DNA of 64,000 bases from Alcaligenaceae bacterium SAGV5 (GCA_009360345.1 SPDP01000003.1:496001-560000); one strand, 5' to 3'. Shown: positions 36,237 through 45,165, counted from the stretch's first letter. Made by a program: numbers and translations. The notes: generated by a model from the sequence alone, not told the origin.

Positions 36237-37304
36237 ATGACCGCTTCCGAACGCGCCCTCACGTACTTCCCGGCTCCGCGCTCCCAGCGCTACTGCTCCC
36301 AATGCGGCAACCTGCTGGCCCGCCGCATTCCCGACGACGACAACCGCGAACGCGATCTCTGCGACCACTGCGGCGCGATCCACTACCAGAATCCCCGCAT
36401 GGTGCTGGGGACCATTCCCGTGTGGGAAAAGCAGGTGCTGCTGTGCCGCCGGGCGATCGAGCCGCGCCACGGCTACTGGACCCTGCCCGCCGGCTTCATG
36501 GAGCTGGGCGAGACCACGTCCCAGGGCGCGGCCCGCGAGACCCAGGAAGAAGCCGGCGCCCGCATCGAAATGGGGCCGCTGTTCGCCGTGCTGGACATAC
36601 CCCACGTGGACCAGGTCCACATCTTCTATCTGGCCCGCCTGACCGACCCCGAGTTCGAACCGGGCCCCGAAAGCCTGGAAGCGCGGCTGTTCGACGAGGA
36701 CGAGATCCCGTGGGACGATCTGGCCTTCCGCTCGGTCTCGACCGCGCTGAAGCTGTTCTTCTCCGACCGCGCGCGCGGCGTCTTCCAGATCCACAGCGAC
36801 ACCTTGCTGCGCGGCCCCGAGCCGGTTCCCGCGGTCTCCCCGCCCTTCCTGGCCGATCCCATGCTGGGGCTGCTGACCACGCTGACCATCGCCGCGCACG
36901 AGATTCCTCAGGAGCTGGGCGATTTCATCGTGTTGGTCAACGCCGGCTTCACCCGCAGGAAGGCGCTGTTGTTCAACGTGCTGTCGAGCATGATGGCCAT
37001 CGTCGGCGGCCTGGTGGGCTACTACCTGCTGGCCGGTTCCCGGCAATGGGTGCCTTATGTGTTGACCCTGGCGGCCAGCAGCTTCATCTACATCGCGGTG
37101 GCGGACCTGATGCCGCAGATGCAGCGCCGCACCACGGTGCGCGAGAGCCTGCCGCAGTTCGTGCTGATCGTCGCGGGGGTGCTGGCGATCTTTGCCGTCA
37201 ACTCCGTGTTTCACCGCCATGCCCATGGGCTGGCCGCCCGGCAGGCCGCCCCGGCGGTCACCGCGGCCGACCCCGGCGCCGCGCCGCCGCCGTCTGCGCC
37301 CTGA
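36237..37304 (+). CDS. Nudix hydrolase fused to the C-terminal half of a ZIP metal transporter
   Basis: A 355-residue chimera. Residues 1-195 form a zinc-ribbon Nudix hydrolase: two CxxC pairs (YCSQCG; LCDHCG) and a complete Nudix box from GFMELGE to REtqEEaG. From about residue 202 the sequence switches to the last four helices of a ZIP transporter, FLADPMLGLLTTL, then IAAHEIPQELGDF with its metal-binding HEIPQE helix, ending with a His-rich HRHAHG. The first ZIP helices and the HNxxDG half of the metal site are absent. One frame runs through without a stop. The likely origin is an internal deletion joining neighbouring nudix and zip genes. Nudix activity should survive; metal transport is doubtful. 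Confidence 0.85.
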   Translation: MTASERALTYFPAPRSQRYCSQCGNLLARRIPDDDNRERDLCDHCGAIHYQNPRMVLGTIPVWEKQVLLCRRAIEPRHGYWTLPAGFMELGETTSQGAARETQEEAGARIEMGPLFAVLDIPHVDQVHIFYLARLTDPEFEPGPESLEARLFDEDEIPWDDLAFRSVSTALKLFFSDRARGVFQIHSDTLLRGPEPVPAVSPPFLADPMLGLLTTLTIAAHEIPQELGDFIVLVNAGFTRRKALLFNVLSSMMAIVGGLVGYYLLAGSRQWVPYVLTLAASSFIYIAVADLMPQMQRRTTVRESLPQFVLIVAGVLAIFAVNSVFHRHAHGLAARQAAPAVTAADPGAAPPPSAP

Positions 37305-37308
37305 GTCC

Positions 37309-38988
37309 TTATTCCCGCGTGCCCGCGGCTTCCGGGGCGCCGCCTAAGGCCGGATCGGAAGCGGGGGCGTCGAGCACGCCCGGCGAAGCATAGGCGGCCG
37401 AGGCCACCAGGTGGCTGTTGATGCGGCGCAGATCGCGCAGTACGTCCAGGTGCAGGGCGCTGGTTTCCGTCGTGTCGATCCGGCCGCTGCGCAGGCGTTC
37501 GAAATGGGTTTGCGTGGCCTGGCCCTCCATGGTCCGGAAGGTTTCCTTTTCGGCCGCGAGCAGCCGTGCCGCGCGTGCATCGGCCGTCACGAACAGCGAG
37601 GCGGCCAGGCGCAGGTTGGCCTCCAGCCGGCCATGCATGTCATCGAGTTCGCGCCGCCCTTCGGGCGAGAAGGCGAGACCACGCTTGGTCAGCTTGCTGA
37701 TGTCGTTCAGCAGGTTCTTGTCGACGACGTCGCCGGCGTGTTCCAGGTTGGTGATGAAGGTCAGGATCTCGCTGGAACGGCGCCTGTCCTCCTGGGTCAG
37801 TTCGTCGGCGTCCAGGCCCGCGACGTAGGTCTTGATCGCACCGTTCAGGCGATCGAGCACGTCGTCCAGGCGGCGTGCCTCGGCGATGCGCTTGCGGTCG
37901 CCGCTGGCGAGCGCCTGGCGCGAGTGATGCAGCATGGCTTGCAGGGTGTCCGCCATGCGCAGCGATTCGCGCGCCGCGTTGCCGAGCGCGACCACGGGCA
38001 GGTCGCGCGCGGCGCTGTCCAGGTACAGGGGCTGTCCCGGATCGGCGGCGGGGTTGGCCGGCAGCCAGCGGCGCAGCAGCGCGGCGTAGGGGGTCAGCAG
38101 CGGCAGGAAGAGCACCGCCAGCACCAGGTTGAAGGCCGTGTGGAAGTTGGCCACTGCGCGGGCGTTGTCTCCCGCCAACTGGGTCATCCAGGGATGGATG
38201 TGGTGCAGCAAGGCCAGTCCGATCAGGACGCCCACCACGCGGTTGAGCAGGTTGCCAACGGGCAGCCGGCGGGCCTGGGGGTCGTCCTTGGCGGAGCCTT
38301 CCAGCAGCGGGTTGATCGCCGTCCCCAGGTTCGCGCCCAGGACCAGCGCGAAGGCGACGCTGACGGGCAGCAGCCCCTGGGCGGAGAACGACATGACCAG
38401 GACGATGATCGCCACGCTGGAGTGCGCGGCCCAGGCCAGTACCGCGGCCAGCAGGATCGCCAGTCCGGGCTGGCCGGACAGCGCCTCCAGCGCCGAACGC
38501 AAGGCAGGCAGGTCGCGATAGGGTTCGAGTTGCGCGAGCAGCAGGTGCAGGGATAGAAGCAGGAGGCCCAGGCCGATGAAGACCCGCCCCAGATCGCGCA
38601 CGTGCGTGGCATTGCCGCGGCGGAACATGACCACGCCGACCAGCACCAGGATGGGCGCGATGCGGGCGATGTCGAACGACAGCACCTGGACGATGAGCGT
38701 GGTGCCGACGTTGGCGCCCAGCATGGCGGCCAGCGCGGGCACCAGGCCCACCAGGCCGTTGGCGGCGAAGCCCGCCACGATCAGGCCGGTGGCCGTGCTG
38801 CTTTGCAGGATGGCCGTCACGCCCAGGCCGGCGAAGAAGGCGTACACGCGGTTGCCCAGCGCCACGCCCAGCACGGTGCGCAGGCGCGGACCGAAGGCAC
38901 GCTGGATGCCGGTCTGCACCATGTGCACGCCCCACAGCAACAGGGCCACGAAGCCGGCGACATCCAAGAGCGTGAGATAGGCGTTCAT
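37309..38988 (-). CDS. Na/Pi cotransporter family protein (NptA/YjbB-like)
   Basis: A 559-residue membrane protein with the duplicated Na/Pi motifs ILQSSTATG and WAAHSSVAI in two hydrophobic repeats (about residues 1-310). A helical PhoU-like cytoplasmic domain follows from about 340 (ESLRMADTLQAMLHHSRQAL). Related proteins move phosphate with sodium, often outward. It begins five bases after the patatin stop, so it is probably the last gene of a bdhA-patatin-NptA transcript. It converges with the Nudix-ZIP gene, with only four bases between stops. Confidence 0.9.
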   Translation of the reverse strand: MNAYLTLLDVAGFVALLLWGVHMVQTGIQRAFGPRLRTVLGVALGNRVYAFFAGLGVTAILQSSTATGLIVAGFAANGLVGLVPALAAMLGANVGTTLIVQVLSFDIARIAPILVLVGVVMFRRGNATHVRDLGRVFIGLGLLLLSLHLLLAQLEPYRDLPALRSALEALSGQPGLAILLAAVLAWAAHSSVAIIVLVMSFSAQGLLPVSVAFALVLGANLGTAINPLLEGSAKDDPQARRLPVGNLLNRVVGVLIGLALLHHIHPWMTQLAGDNARAVANFHTAFNLVLAVLFLPLLTPYAALLRRWLPANPAADPGQPLYLDSAARDLPVVALGNAARESLRMADTLQAMLHHSRQALASGDRKRIAEARRLDDVLDRLNGAIKTYVAGLDADELTQEDRRRSSEILTFITNLEHAGDVVDKNLLNDISKLTKRGLAFSPEGRRELDDMHGRLEANLRLAASLFVTADARAARLLAAEKETFRTMEGQATQTHFERLRSGRIDTTETSALHLDVLRDLRRINSHLVASAAYASPGVLDAPASDPALGGAPEAAGTRE

Positions 38989-38993
38989 GGCGG

Positions 38994-40160
38994 TCAGCGG
39001 CCGTCCGCGGGCCGGTGCACGTCGTGGGTGACGAATGGATGGTCGGCGCCGGGTACTTCGAGCCAGGAGGGATGTTCAAGTGTCCGGCGTATGTCGGCCA
39101 GGCCTCCGCGCCAGCGCTCTTCCATCCCCAGCCGGCCGAACTGGAAGTCCTTGAAGGGAGCCTCGCATTTTTCGCCGCGGTAGATCAGGTGGAGCACGTT
39201 GATGCGCCGGTCGCTGGCAAGTTCGCGCGCCCGCTTCATCCAGGGTTCGCGGCCGTGCCCGGCCGGCATGTGCTTGAGCAGTTCCCGCAGCAGGCCGCGG
39301 TATTCCTGCACCTCGCGCATGTAGTCGGTCACCAGGCGAGTGCGGCTGGAATACTGGATATCCTTCTGGCGGATGGGCACTTCGCTCAGGTTGCCGGGCA
39401 ACTGGCCGTGCGCGCTCCAGAGGTCGACCTGGAAGACCAGCGAATAGCGGCGCGGACTCGATTGCAGGATCTGGTAGAGCGGCGTGTTCGAGACGACGCC
39501 GCCGTCCCAGTAGTATTCGCCGTCGATCTCGACCGGCGCGAAGCCGGGGGGCAGGGCGGCCGAGGCCATGATGTGGTCGGCCGTCAGCGTCCGGGTCGTG
39601 TTGTCGAAATAGGCGAAGTTGCCGGTGCGGACGTTGACGGCGCCCACCGAGATGCGGGTCCCGCCGTTGTTGAGCCGGTCGAAGTCGACGAATTCCTCCA
39701 GCGTGCGCTTGAGCGGGGTGCTGTCGTAGACGCTGGCGGTGTTCGGGTCGTGCTGCGTGGGCCAGGACGGCACCAGCCTGGGCACGAAAAAACCGTTCTG
39801 GCCTTCCAGCACGGCGCGCCAGGCTTCCCAGGCGCTGAGCGCGGCGCCGGCCGGACCGGGAAGATGGGCCAGCGCATCGCGCAGCGCGTCGATCGGCGTG
39901 GGCGGCAAAAGCGGCGGGCGGCAGATGTGGTCCCAGAACCGCCGCAATTGTTCGACCCGGCGGTCGGGCGGATTGCCGGCGATGACGGCGGCGTTGATCG
40001 CGCCGATGGAAATGCCGGCGATCCAGTCCGGATGCAGCCCGGCCTCGGCCAGGCCTTCATAGACGCCGCCTTGGTAGGAGCCCAGTGCGCCGCCGCCCTG
40101 CAGGACGAGCGCGACGGTGTCGTAGCCGAGTTCGCCGCGCCGCGGCTGGGGGCTCACCAT
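38994..40160 (-). CDS. Patatin-like phospholipase with DUF3734 C-terminus
   Basis: A 388-residue patatin. The oxyanion-hole GGGALGSYQGG, the nucleophile GISIGAIN and the catalytic Asp in WDGGVVSN form the Ser-Asp dyad; the C-terminal third (about residue 260 on) matches DUF3734. An ATG at 40196 touching the bdhA stop would add 12 residues, but that stretch is encoded by part of a REP-like repeat, so 40160 is preferred; neither start has a clear ribosome site. Pairing with 3-hydroxybutyrate dehydrogenase hints at polyhydroxybutyrate or lipid turnover. No signal peptide is seen. Confidence 0.88.
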   Translation of the reverse strand: MVSPQPRRGELGYDTVALVLQGGGALGSYQGGVYEGLAEAGLHPDWIAGISIGAINAAVIAGNPPDRRVEQLRRFWDHICRPPLLPPTPIDALRDALAHLPGPAGAALSAWEAWRAVLEGQNGFFVPRLVPSWPTQHDPNTASVYDSTPLKRTLEEFVDFDRLNNGGTRISVGAVNVRTGNFAYFDNTTRTLTADHIMASAALPPGFAPVEIDGEYYWDGGVVSNTPLYQILQSSPRRYSLVFQVDLWSAHGQLPGNLSEVPIRQKDIQYSSRTRLVTDYMREVQEYRGLLRELLKHMPAGHGREPWMKRARELASDRRINVLHLIYRGEKCEAPFKDFQFGRLGMEERWRGGLADIRRTLEHPSWLEVPGADHPFVTHDVHRPADGR

Positions 40161-40162
40161 GC

Positions 40163-40190
40163 TGGGCGCGCGTCGGCGCGTAGGGGGGGC
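40163..40190. repeat. Half-copy of a REP-like repeat between bdhA and patatin
   Basis: GGGCGCGCGT-CGGCGCGTAGGGG and neighbours match one end of the repeats at 44131-44208 and 44318-44393. It occupies the short gap between the bdhA stop and the preferred patatin start. Confidence 0.6.
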
Positions 40191-40196
40191 CACCAT

Positions 40197-40979
40197 CTAT
40201 TGCATGTACCAGCCGTGGCTGACGACGAACGACTGTCCGGTGAAGGCCGCGGTGGGGAAGGTCGCCAGGAACAGCACGGTCTGCGCGACGTCCTGCAGGG
40301 TGGTGAACTCGCCGTCCACGGTGTTGCCCAGCATGACTTTCTTGATCACTTCCTCTTCCGTGATGCCGAGTTCACGCGCCTGTTCAGGAATCTGCTTCTC
40401 GACCAGCGGCGTGCGCACGAAGCCGGGGCAGACCACGTGCGAGCGCACGTTGTGCCTGGCGCCTTCCTTGGCCAGGACGCGGGCGAGGCCGAGCAGCCCG
40501 TGCTTGGCGGTGACATAGGCCGATTTCAGCGGCGAAGCCTCGTGCGAATGCACCGAGCCGGTATAGATGACGATACCGCCGCGGTCGTCGCGGTACATGT
40601 GCTTGAGGGCGGCCTTGGTGGTCAGGAAGGCGCCGTCGACGTGGATGGCCATGACCTTCTTCCAGTCGGCGTAGGCGAACTGGTCGATGGGGTTGACGAC
40701 CTGGATGCCGGCGTTGGACACCAGGATGTCGACGCTGCCGAAGGTATCGACCACTTGCTGGGTGCCGCGCTCGACCGCGGCCTCGTCGGTCACGTCGAAA
40801 TCCACCGCCATGGCCTGGCAGCCCTTGAGCTTGAGCTCGTCGACGACTGCCTGAGCGGCCTTCAGGTTGATGTCCGCGATGGCGACGGCGGCGCCCGCCG
40901 CGGCCAGCGTGTCGGCGATTTCCTTGCCGATGCCGCTGGCGGCGCCGGTGACGAGAGCGACTTTTCCTTGGAGCTGCAT
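40197..40979 (-). CDS. bdhA: D-3-hydroxybutyrate dehydrogenase
   Basis: A 260-residue short-chain dehydrogenase. The NAD-binding [12 protein letters not shown], the NNAG-equivalent SNAGIQ, and the catalytic Ser-Tyr-Lys set ([21 protein letters not shown], in which Y and K are four apart) are intact. Closeness to 3-hydroxybutyrate dehydrogenase is shown by [11 protein letters not shown] and the C-terminal [11 protein letters not shown]. It interconverts 3-hydroxybutyrate and acetoacetate in polyhydroxybutyrate metabolism. ATG 40979 has AAGGGA upstream. Confidence 0.93.
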   Translation of the reverse strand: MQLQGKVALVTGAASGIGKEIADTLAAAGAAVAIADINLKAAQAVVDELKLKGCQAMAVDFDVTDEAAVERGTQQVVDTFGSVDILVSNAGIQVVNPIDQFAYADWKKVMAIHVDGAFLTTKAALKHMYRDDRGGIVIYTGSVHSHEASPLKSAYVTAKHGLLGLARVLAKEGARHNVRSHVVCPGFVRTPLVEKQIPEQARELGITEEEVIKKVMLGNTVDGEFTTLQDVAQTVLFLATFPTAAFTGQSFVVSHGWYMQ

Positions 40980-41014
40980 ATTGATCCCTTGATATGCGCG
41001 TGGGTGGGAAGCGG

Positions 41015-42016
41015 TCAGGCCATCAGGGCCGTGGCCAGCAATTGGTAGCTGCGGACCCGGTCCTCGTGGCGGTGTATCTGGGAGTTGATCATGACCTCGT
41101 CGGCCTGCGTGGCCCGCGCCAGCGCGCCGATCGAGCCGGCCAGCGCCTCGGGCGCGCCGATGTGGATGCGGGTGCGGTTGTACTGGCGCAGGGCTTCTTC
41201 GTCGGGCTGGTAGACGTAGGCCATGGCCTCCTCGACGCTGGGCAGCGGGGTGCGGGTACGGCCGCTGCGCGTGCGCATCATGCTGAGGTCGGCGGTGGAG
41301 GCCAGGCGCTCGGCTTCGTCGGCGGTGGGGGCGCAGACGGCCGAGACGGCCAGGATGGCGCGCGGTTCGTGGCCGAACGGCGAGGCGCGGAACTCTTGGC
41401 GATAGAGCCGCATCGCCGCATGGGCGTTCTCGGGCACGATGTGATGGGCGTAGGCGAAGCCGAAGCCGTTGGCGGCGGCCACGCGCGCGCCGAACAGGCT
41501 GGAGCCGAGTATCCAGATGGGCGGGCAGGGCACGCCCACGGGCGTGGCGCGCACCCGCGCATGGGGATGGTCGGACGGCATGACGTCTTTCAGGTAGCCG
41601 ACCAGGTCGGCCAGTTGCTGCGGGAACTCGTCGGCATCGGCATGGCCGCGGCGCAGCGCGCTGGCGGTCACGGGGTCGGTGCCCGGCGCGCGTCCCAGGC
41701 CCAGGTCGATCCGGCCTGGAAACATGGCCTCGAGCACGCGGAAGGTCTCGGCCACCTTCAGCGGGCTGTGGTTGGGCAGCATGATGCCGCCCGACCCCAC
41801 GCGCAGCCGGGTGGTGGCGCCGGCGATCCGGCAGATCAGCAATTCGGGCGCCGAGCACGCCAGCATGCCCGTGTTGTGGTGTTCGGCCAGCCAGTAGCGG
41901 TGGTAGCCCGCGGCCTCGGCCTGGCGCGCGAGGTCCACGCTGTTCGACAGCGCGTCGGTGGGCGTGTAGCCGGCGGGAATGGGGCTCAGATCAAGGACGG
42001 ACAGCTTCAGGGACAT
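41015..42016 (-). CDS. LLM-class flavin-dependent oxidoreductase
   Basis: A 333-residue luciferase-like TIM-barrel monooxygenase of the MsnO8 type: [10 protein letters not shown], then [23 protein letters not shown], then [14 protein letters not shown]. These enzymes use FMNH2 or F420, and the metabolic substrate is unknown. No Shine-Dalgarno is visible before the ATG. It lies 35 bp upstream of bdhA on the same strand. Confidence 0.9.
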   Translation of the reverse strand: MSLKLSVLDLSPIPAGYTPTDALSNSVDLARQAEAAGYHRYWLAEHHNTGMLACSAPELLICRIAGATTRLRVGSGGIMLPNHSPLKVAETFRVLEAMFPGRIDLGLGRAPGTDPVTASALRRGHADADEFPQQLADLVGYLKDVMPSDHPHARVRATPVGVPCPPIWILGSSLFGARVAAANGFGFAYAHHIVPENAHAAMRLYRQEFRASPFGHEPRAILAVSAVCAPTADEAERLASTADLSMMRTRSGRTRTPLPSVEEAMAYVYQPDEEALRQYNRTRIHIGAPEALAGSIGALARATQADEVMINSQIHRHEDRVRSYQLLATALMA

Positions 42017-42130
42017 GGGAGGAGAGGACGGCCGTTAACGCATCAAGTGTGAACCCGCCGGCGCTTTGCTGCAACCCAGCATGGCTGGCGGGGACGGTTC
42101 TTCGTGGCCCGGCACGCGGCGGCCGGGGGC

Positions 42131-42982
42131 TCAGGTCCGCCGCGCCAGCGCCAGGGTGCGCCAGGTCGAGACCAGGCCCGCGGCCGCGATCAGCACCATG
42201 CCGGCCCAGCCCAGCATGTCGGGGTGATCGTCCCAGAACAGGTAGCCGAGCAGGACCGAGAACGGGATGGTGCTGTACTGGAGGACCGACGACAGGGCGG
42301 CCGATCCGCGGCTGAACGCCCGCGTCATCGCGAACTGCCCCAGCAGCCCGCTGATGCCGACGCCCAGCAGCGTGAACCAGCCATAGAGCGAGGGGGGCTG
42401 CCAGCCGGTGACCGAGGTGGCGACGCCGCCCGTCAGGCAGGATGACAGCGCGAAGAACAGCACGATGCGCCATTCGGGTTCGCCGGACTGTCCCAGCGAG
42501 CGCACCTGCATCACGGCGATCGCGGTCAGGCTGCCGGCGGTCAGGCCCAGGAGCGCCGCCAGCCACTGCGAGTGGTCCAGGGTGGGGCGCAGGATCGCGA
42601 TCACGCCGATGAAGCCGATGACGACCGCCAGCGTGCGCAGCCGGTCGGTCAGGTCGTGCTGGCGCCATATCATCCAGCCGGCGATGAAGAGCGGCGAGGT
42701 GTAGTTGAGGGTGATCGCGGTCGCCAGCGGCAGCCGGCCCATGGCGAAGAACGACAGCCAGATCGATCCCACGCCGGCGACGTTGCGCATGATGTGCAGC
42801 CGCCAGGTCGGCGGGATCACGATGCGCCGGGTGGTCCAGGCCCAGGCCAGGATGCCCGCCGCCGTGGGCAGCCCGCGGAACAGGATGATCTGTCCCAGGC
42901 TGGCCTCTTCCGAGGCGAATTTCACGAACATGGCCATGATCGCGAACATCAGCGAAGCGAAGAGCATCCAGAGGGCTTGCAT
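42131..42982 (-). CDS. EamA/DMT family transporter
   Basis: A 283-residue membrane protein with ten hydrophobic helices in two EamA repeats (FVKFASEEASLGQIILFRGLP in the first; ALSSVLQYSTIPFSVLLGYLFW in the second). Likely a metabolite exporter; the substrate is not readable. It is divergent from htpX. Clear differences from the DMT protein at 17241-18158 show it is not a recent duplicate. Confidence 0.88.
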   Translation of the reverse strand: MQALWMLFASLMFAIMAMFVKFASEEASLGQIILFRGLPTAAGILAWAWTTRRIVIPPTWRLHIMRNVAGVGSIWLSFFAMGRLPLATAITLNYTSPLFIAGWMIWRQHDLTDRLRTLAVVIGFIGVIAILRPTLDHSQWLAALLGLTAGSLTAIAVMQVRSLGQSGEPEWRIVLFFALSSCLTGGVATSVTGWQPPSLYGWFTLLGVGISGLLGQFAMTRAFSRGSAALSSVLQYSTIPFSVLLGYLFWDDHPDMLGWAGMVLIAAAGLVSTWRTLALARRT

Positions 42983-43022
42983 GGAGGGCGGAGGGCGATG
43001 AGGTGGCCCCGATTGTAGCCTT

Positions 43023-43036
43023 TGGGGTTAACCCCA
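43023..43036. promoter_or_regulatory. 14-bp perfect palindrome in the eamA/htpX divergent region
   Basis: TGGGGTTAACCCCA is a perfect palindrome 9 bases ahead of the heat-shock-like promoter. It is a candidate repressor site for either gene. Confidence 0.5.
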
Positions 43037-43044
43037 GTATTCGC

Positions 43045-43072
43045 CTTGAAATCACCGTCCCGGCTACCATAT
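43045..43072 (+). promoter_or_regulatory. Sigma-32-like heat-shock promoter for htpX
   Basis: CTTGAAA (43045-43051), a 13-base spacer and TACCATAT (43065-43072) match the sigma-32 consensus closely. The 5' UTR to the htpX ATG would be about 165 bases. Confidence 0.6.
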
Positions 43073-43245
43073 AGCCCCAACCGGGAAACGGGTATCGTTC
43101 CTCTGGCCGTTCTGCGGCGGCCGGAGGGAACTTCCCGATGCCTGCTGCCGTCACATTCGGCGCCGCACGGGGCGGTTCCCGGCGGCCGTGGGGAAACCCC
43201 CGCCCCCGGACAAAACATCAAAGATTTTCGGAGCTTCTTGCCCTC

Positions 43246-44127
43246 ATGAAACGCATCGTGCTCTTTCTGGCGACCAACGTCGCGGTCATGCTGGTCCTGA
43301 CGGCGACGCTGAGCGTGCTTGGCGTCAACCGTTTCCTGACCGCCAACGGTCTGGACCTCCAGGCGCTGGCCATCTTTTCGCTCGTGGTCGGCTTCACCGG
43401 CTCCATCATCTCGCTCCTCATGAGCAAGCCGATGGCCAAGTGGAGCACCGGCGCCCGGGTCATCGATCCCAACGCGCCCAACGGCCCCGAGGAACAGTGG
43501 CTGGTCGACACCGTCCACCAATTGGCCGACCGCGCCGGCATCGGCCGCCCCGAAGTCGCCATCTACGAGGGCGAACCCAACGCCTTCGCCACCGGCGCCT
43601 TCAAGAACGACGCGCTGGTCGCGGTATCCACCGGCCTGCTGCGGGGCATGACCGAAGAAGAAGTCAGCGCCGTGCTCGGGCACGAAGTGGCGCACATCGC
43701 CAATGGCGACATGGTCACGCTGACCCTGATCCAGGGCGTGGTCAATACCTTCGTGGTATTCCTGGCGCGCGTCGTCGGCTACGTGGTCGACCGGATGGTG
43801 CTCAAGAACGAGCGCGGCGGCGGCATCGGCTATTTCGCCACGGTCATCGTCTGTGAACTCGTCTTCGGCATCCTGGCGTCCATCATCGTCGCCTGGTTCT
43901 CGCGCCTGCGCGAATACCGCGCCGACGCCGGTTCGGCCTACCTGCTGGGTTCGCGCGAACCCATGATCCGCGCCCTGTCCCGCCTGGGCGGCATGGAGCC
44001 CGGCGACCTGCCCAAGAGCTTCGAGGCCTCCGGCATCGCCGGCGGCGGCAAGGGCTTCGGCGCGTTGTTCGCCTCGCATCCGCCCATCGAGAACCGCATC
44101 CGCGCCTTGATGAACGCAAAGGGCTGA
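43246..44127 (+). CDS. htpX: Heat-shock membrane metalloprotease HtpX
   Basis: A 293-residue M48 protease. Two N-terminal transmembrane helices precede the zinc site HEVAH (about residue 146), which is followed by two more hydrophobic helices and the EYRADAGSA third-ligand motif. It degrades misfolded membrane proteins together with FtsH. The ATG at 43246 starts the canonical [17 protein letters not shown]; the upstream open frame is untranslated leader. A sigma-32-like promoter upstream fits its known heat-shock regulation. Confidence 0.96.
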   Translation: MKRIVLFLATNVAVMLVLTATLSVLGVNRFLTANGLDLQALAIFSLVVGFTGSIISLLMSKPMAKWSTGARVIDPNAPNGPEEQWLVDTVHQLADRAGIGRPEVAIYEGEPNAFATGAFKNDALVAVSTGLLRGMTEEEVSAVLGHEVAHIANGDMVTLTLIQGVVNTFVVFLARVVGYVVDRMVLKNERGGGIGYFATVIVCELVFGILASIIVAWFSRLREYRADAGSAYLLGSREPMIRALSRLGGMEPGDLPKSFEASGIAGGGKGFGALFASHPPIENRIRALMNAKG

Positions 44128-44130
44128 GGC

Positions 44131-44208
44131 CCCCTACGCGCTGGCGCGCGCCCCCCCCAGGGGGCGGCCCTGGCGGACCGGCAAAGCCGGAATCCGCGGT
44201 GCCCCGGG
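44131..44208. repeat. REP-like repeat, left arm of an inverted pair
   Basis: Starts four bases after the htpX stop: CCCCTACGCGCTGG, a C/G hairpin, then CCCTGGCGGACCGGCAAAGCC. It recurs inverted at 44318-44393 with a few differences, and a partial copy lies at 40163-40190. Intergenic repeats of this design are common in Bordetella-like genomes. Confidence 0.8.
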
Positions 44209-44228
44209 TCTTCGGCATGGATGAAATG

Positions 44229-44267
44229 AGAACGGCCTTGCAATCGATGCAAGGCCGTTCTTGTTTT
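44229..44267 (+). terminator. Intrinsic terminator after htpX
   Basis: A 14-bp stem (arms 44229-44242 and 44248-44261, core AACGGCCTTGCA) with a five-base loop is followed by TGTTTT. It sits between the two arms of the REP-like pair. Confidence 0.85.
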
Positions 44268-44317
44268 CTGGCCGACGGATCTAGCTGGAAACGCCAGTCC
44301 CCGCCAGCCGTTTGGTA

Positions 44318-44393
44318 CCCCGGGATGCGGTGGATCCGGCTTTGCCGGTCCGCCAGGGCCGCCCCCTGGGGGGCGCGCGTCAGCGCGTAGGGG
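44318..44393. repeat. REP-like repeat, right arm of an inverted pair
   Basis: Reverse complement of the repeat at 44131-44208 with small indels. It overlaps the end of the BON gene by 14 bases and supplies that gene's last codons and TGA stop. Confidence 0.8.
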
Positions 44394-44703
44394 CGGACTT
44401 CACCCGGAGGTCGTTGCGGACGCTTTGGACGCCGTCCACGCCGCGGGTGATTTCCACGGCCCGGGTGGCCTGGGCCTGGGAGTCGACGAAGCCGGACAAC
44501 TGGACGGTGCGGCGGAAGGTTTCGACATTGATGTCGAGTGCGCTGACGTCCTTGGTGGCGACCAGGGCCGCCTTGACCTTGGCGGTGATGGCGGCGTCGC
44601 TGGCGTATTCCCCCGCGGATTCCTGGGTGCGGGTTGCCGCGCAGCCTCCCATGACCGTGGCGGTACCGATGATGCCGGCGACGAGCAGGGTGCGAACGTT
44701 CAT
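44380..44703 (-). CDS. BON-domain lipoprotein (OsmY-like)
   Basis: A 107-residue protein: lipoprotein signal with GTATVMGGC (lipidated cysteine at about residue 21) and one BON domain (DAAITAKVKAALVATKDVSALDINVETFRRTVQLSGFVDS). BON proteins bind phospholipid membranes under osmotic or envelope stress. AAGGAG lies upstream of the ATG. Its last codons and stop lie inside a REP-like repeat. It is followed upstream (on the minus strand) by a small DUF1328 membrane protein gene, a common stress pairing. Confidence 0.9.
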   Translation of the reverse strand: MNVRTLLVAGIIGTATVMGGCAATRTQESAGEYASDAAITAKVKAALVATKDVSALDINVETFRRTVQLSGFVDSQAQATRAVEITRGVDGVQSVRNDLRVKSAPTR

Positions 44704-44725
44704 GATTTTTCTCCTTGAGCGTATA

Positions 44726-44887
44726 TCATTTTCGGAACAGGCCGCTCAGCAGTGACAGGACCGCGAGCACGATGAAAATGAAGAACAATATCTTCGCGAT
44801 CGATGCCGCGCCGGCGGCAATGCCGCCGAATCCCAAGACCGCCGCGATGATGGCGATGACGAAAAATACGACTGCATAATGCAGCAT
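44726..44887 (-). CDS. DUF1328 (YtjA-like) small membrane protein
   Basis: A 53-residue protein, [20 protein letters not shown] followed by a glycine/alanine turn and a second hydrophobic helix ending LLSGLFRK, matching the DUF1328 two-helix membrane family. The ATG at 44887 has GGGAG about seven bases upstream. It lies 22 bp before the BON gene on the same strand, so the two are probably co-expressed. Function unknown. Confidence 0.88.
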   Translation of the reverse strand: MLHYAVVFFVIAIIAAVLGFGGIAAGAASIAKILFFIFIVLAVLSLLSGLFRK

Positions 44888-45114
44888 GCTTTTTCTCCCG
44901 TCTTTTTTACCGATGGCGAAAATCCGGCCTCATATGCATCCGGGCCTGATTCGTTTTAAAAGCTACGCGCCGGCTCCATGGCTGGCAAGGCGGCAGTGTG
45001 TGTATTTGTAATGGTGCGCATGCCGCCGGATCGCGATGTATTTTTTGCAGAGATGCCGATAAAGCCTCCAACTCCGCCGTGCGGGGCGGAGGTTTTCCGG
45101 CAGTTGAAAAAAGA

Positions 45115-45137
45115 AAAGCGCCCGGGAAGGGCGCTTT
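45115..45137 (-). terminator. Terminator of the Rieske oxygenase gene
   Basis: On the minus strand a 9-bp stem (AAAGCGCCC/GGGCGCTTT, arms 45129-45137 and 45115-45123) is followed by TTTTCTTTTTT. It lies 28 bases beyond the stop at 45166. The remaining 44888-45114 stretch shows no gene. Confidence 0.85.
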
Positions 45138-45165
45138 GACGGGCAGGCGGACAAAAGTTACGTCT

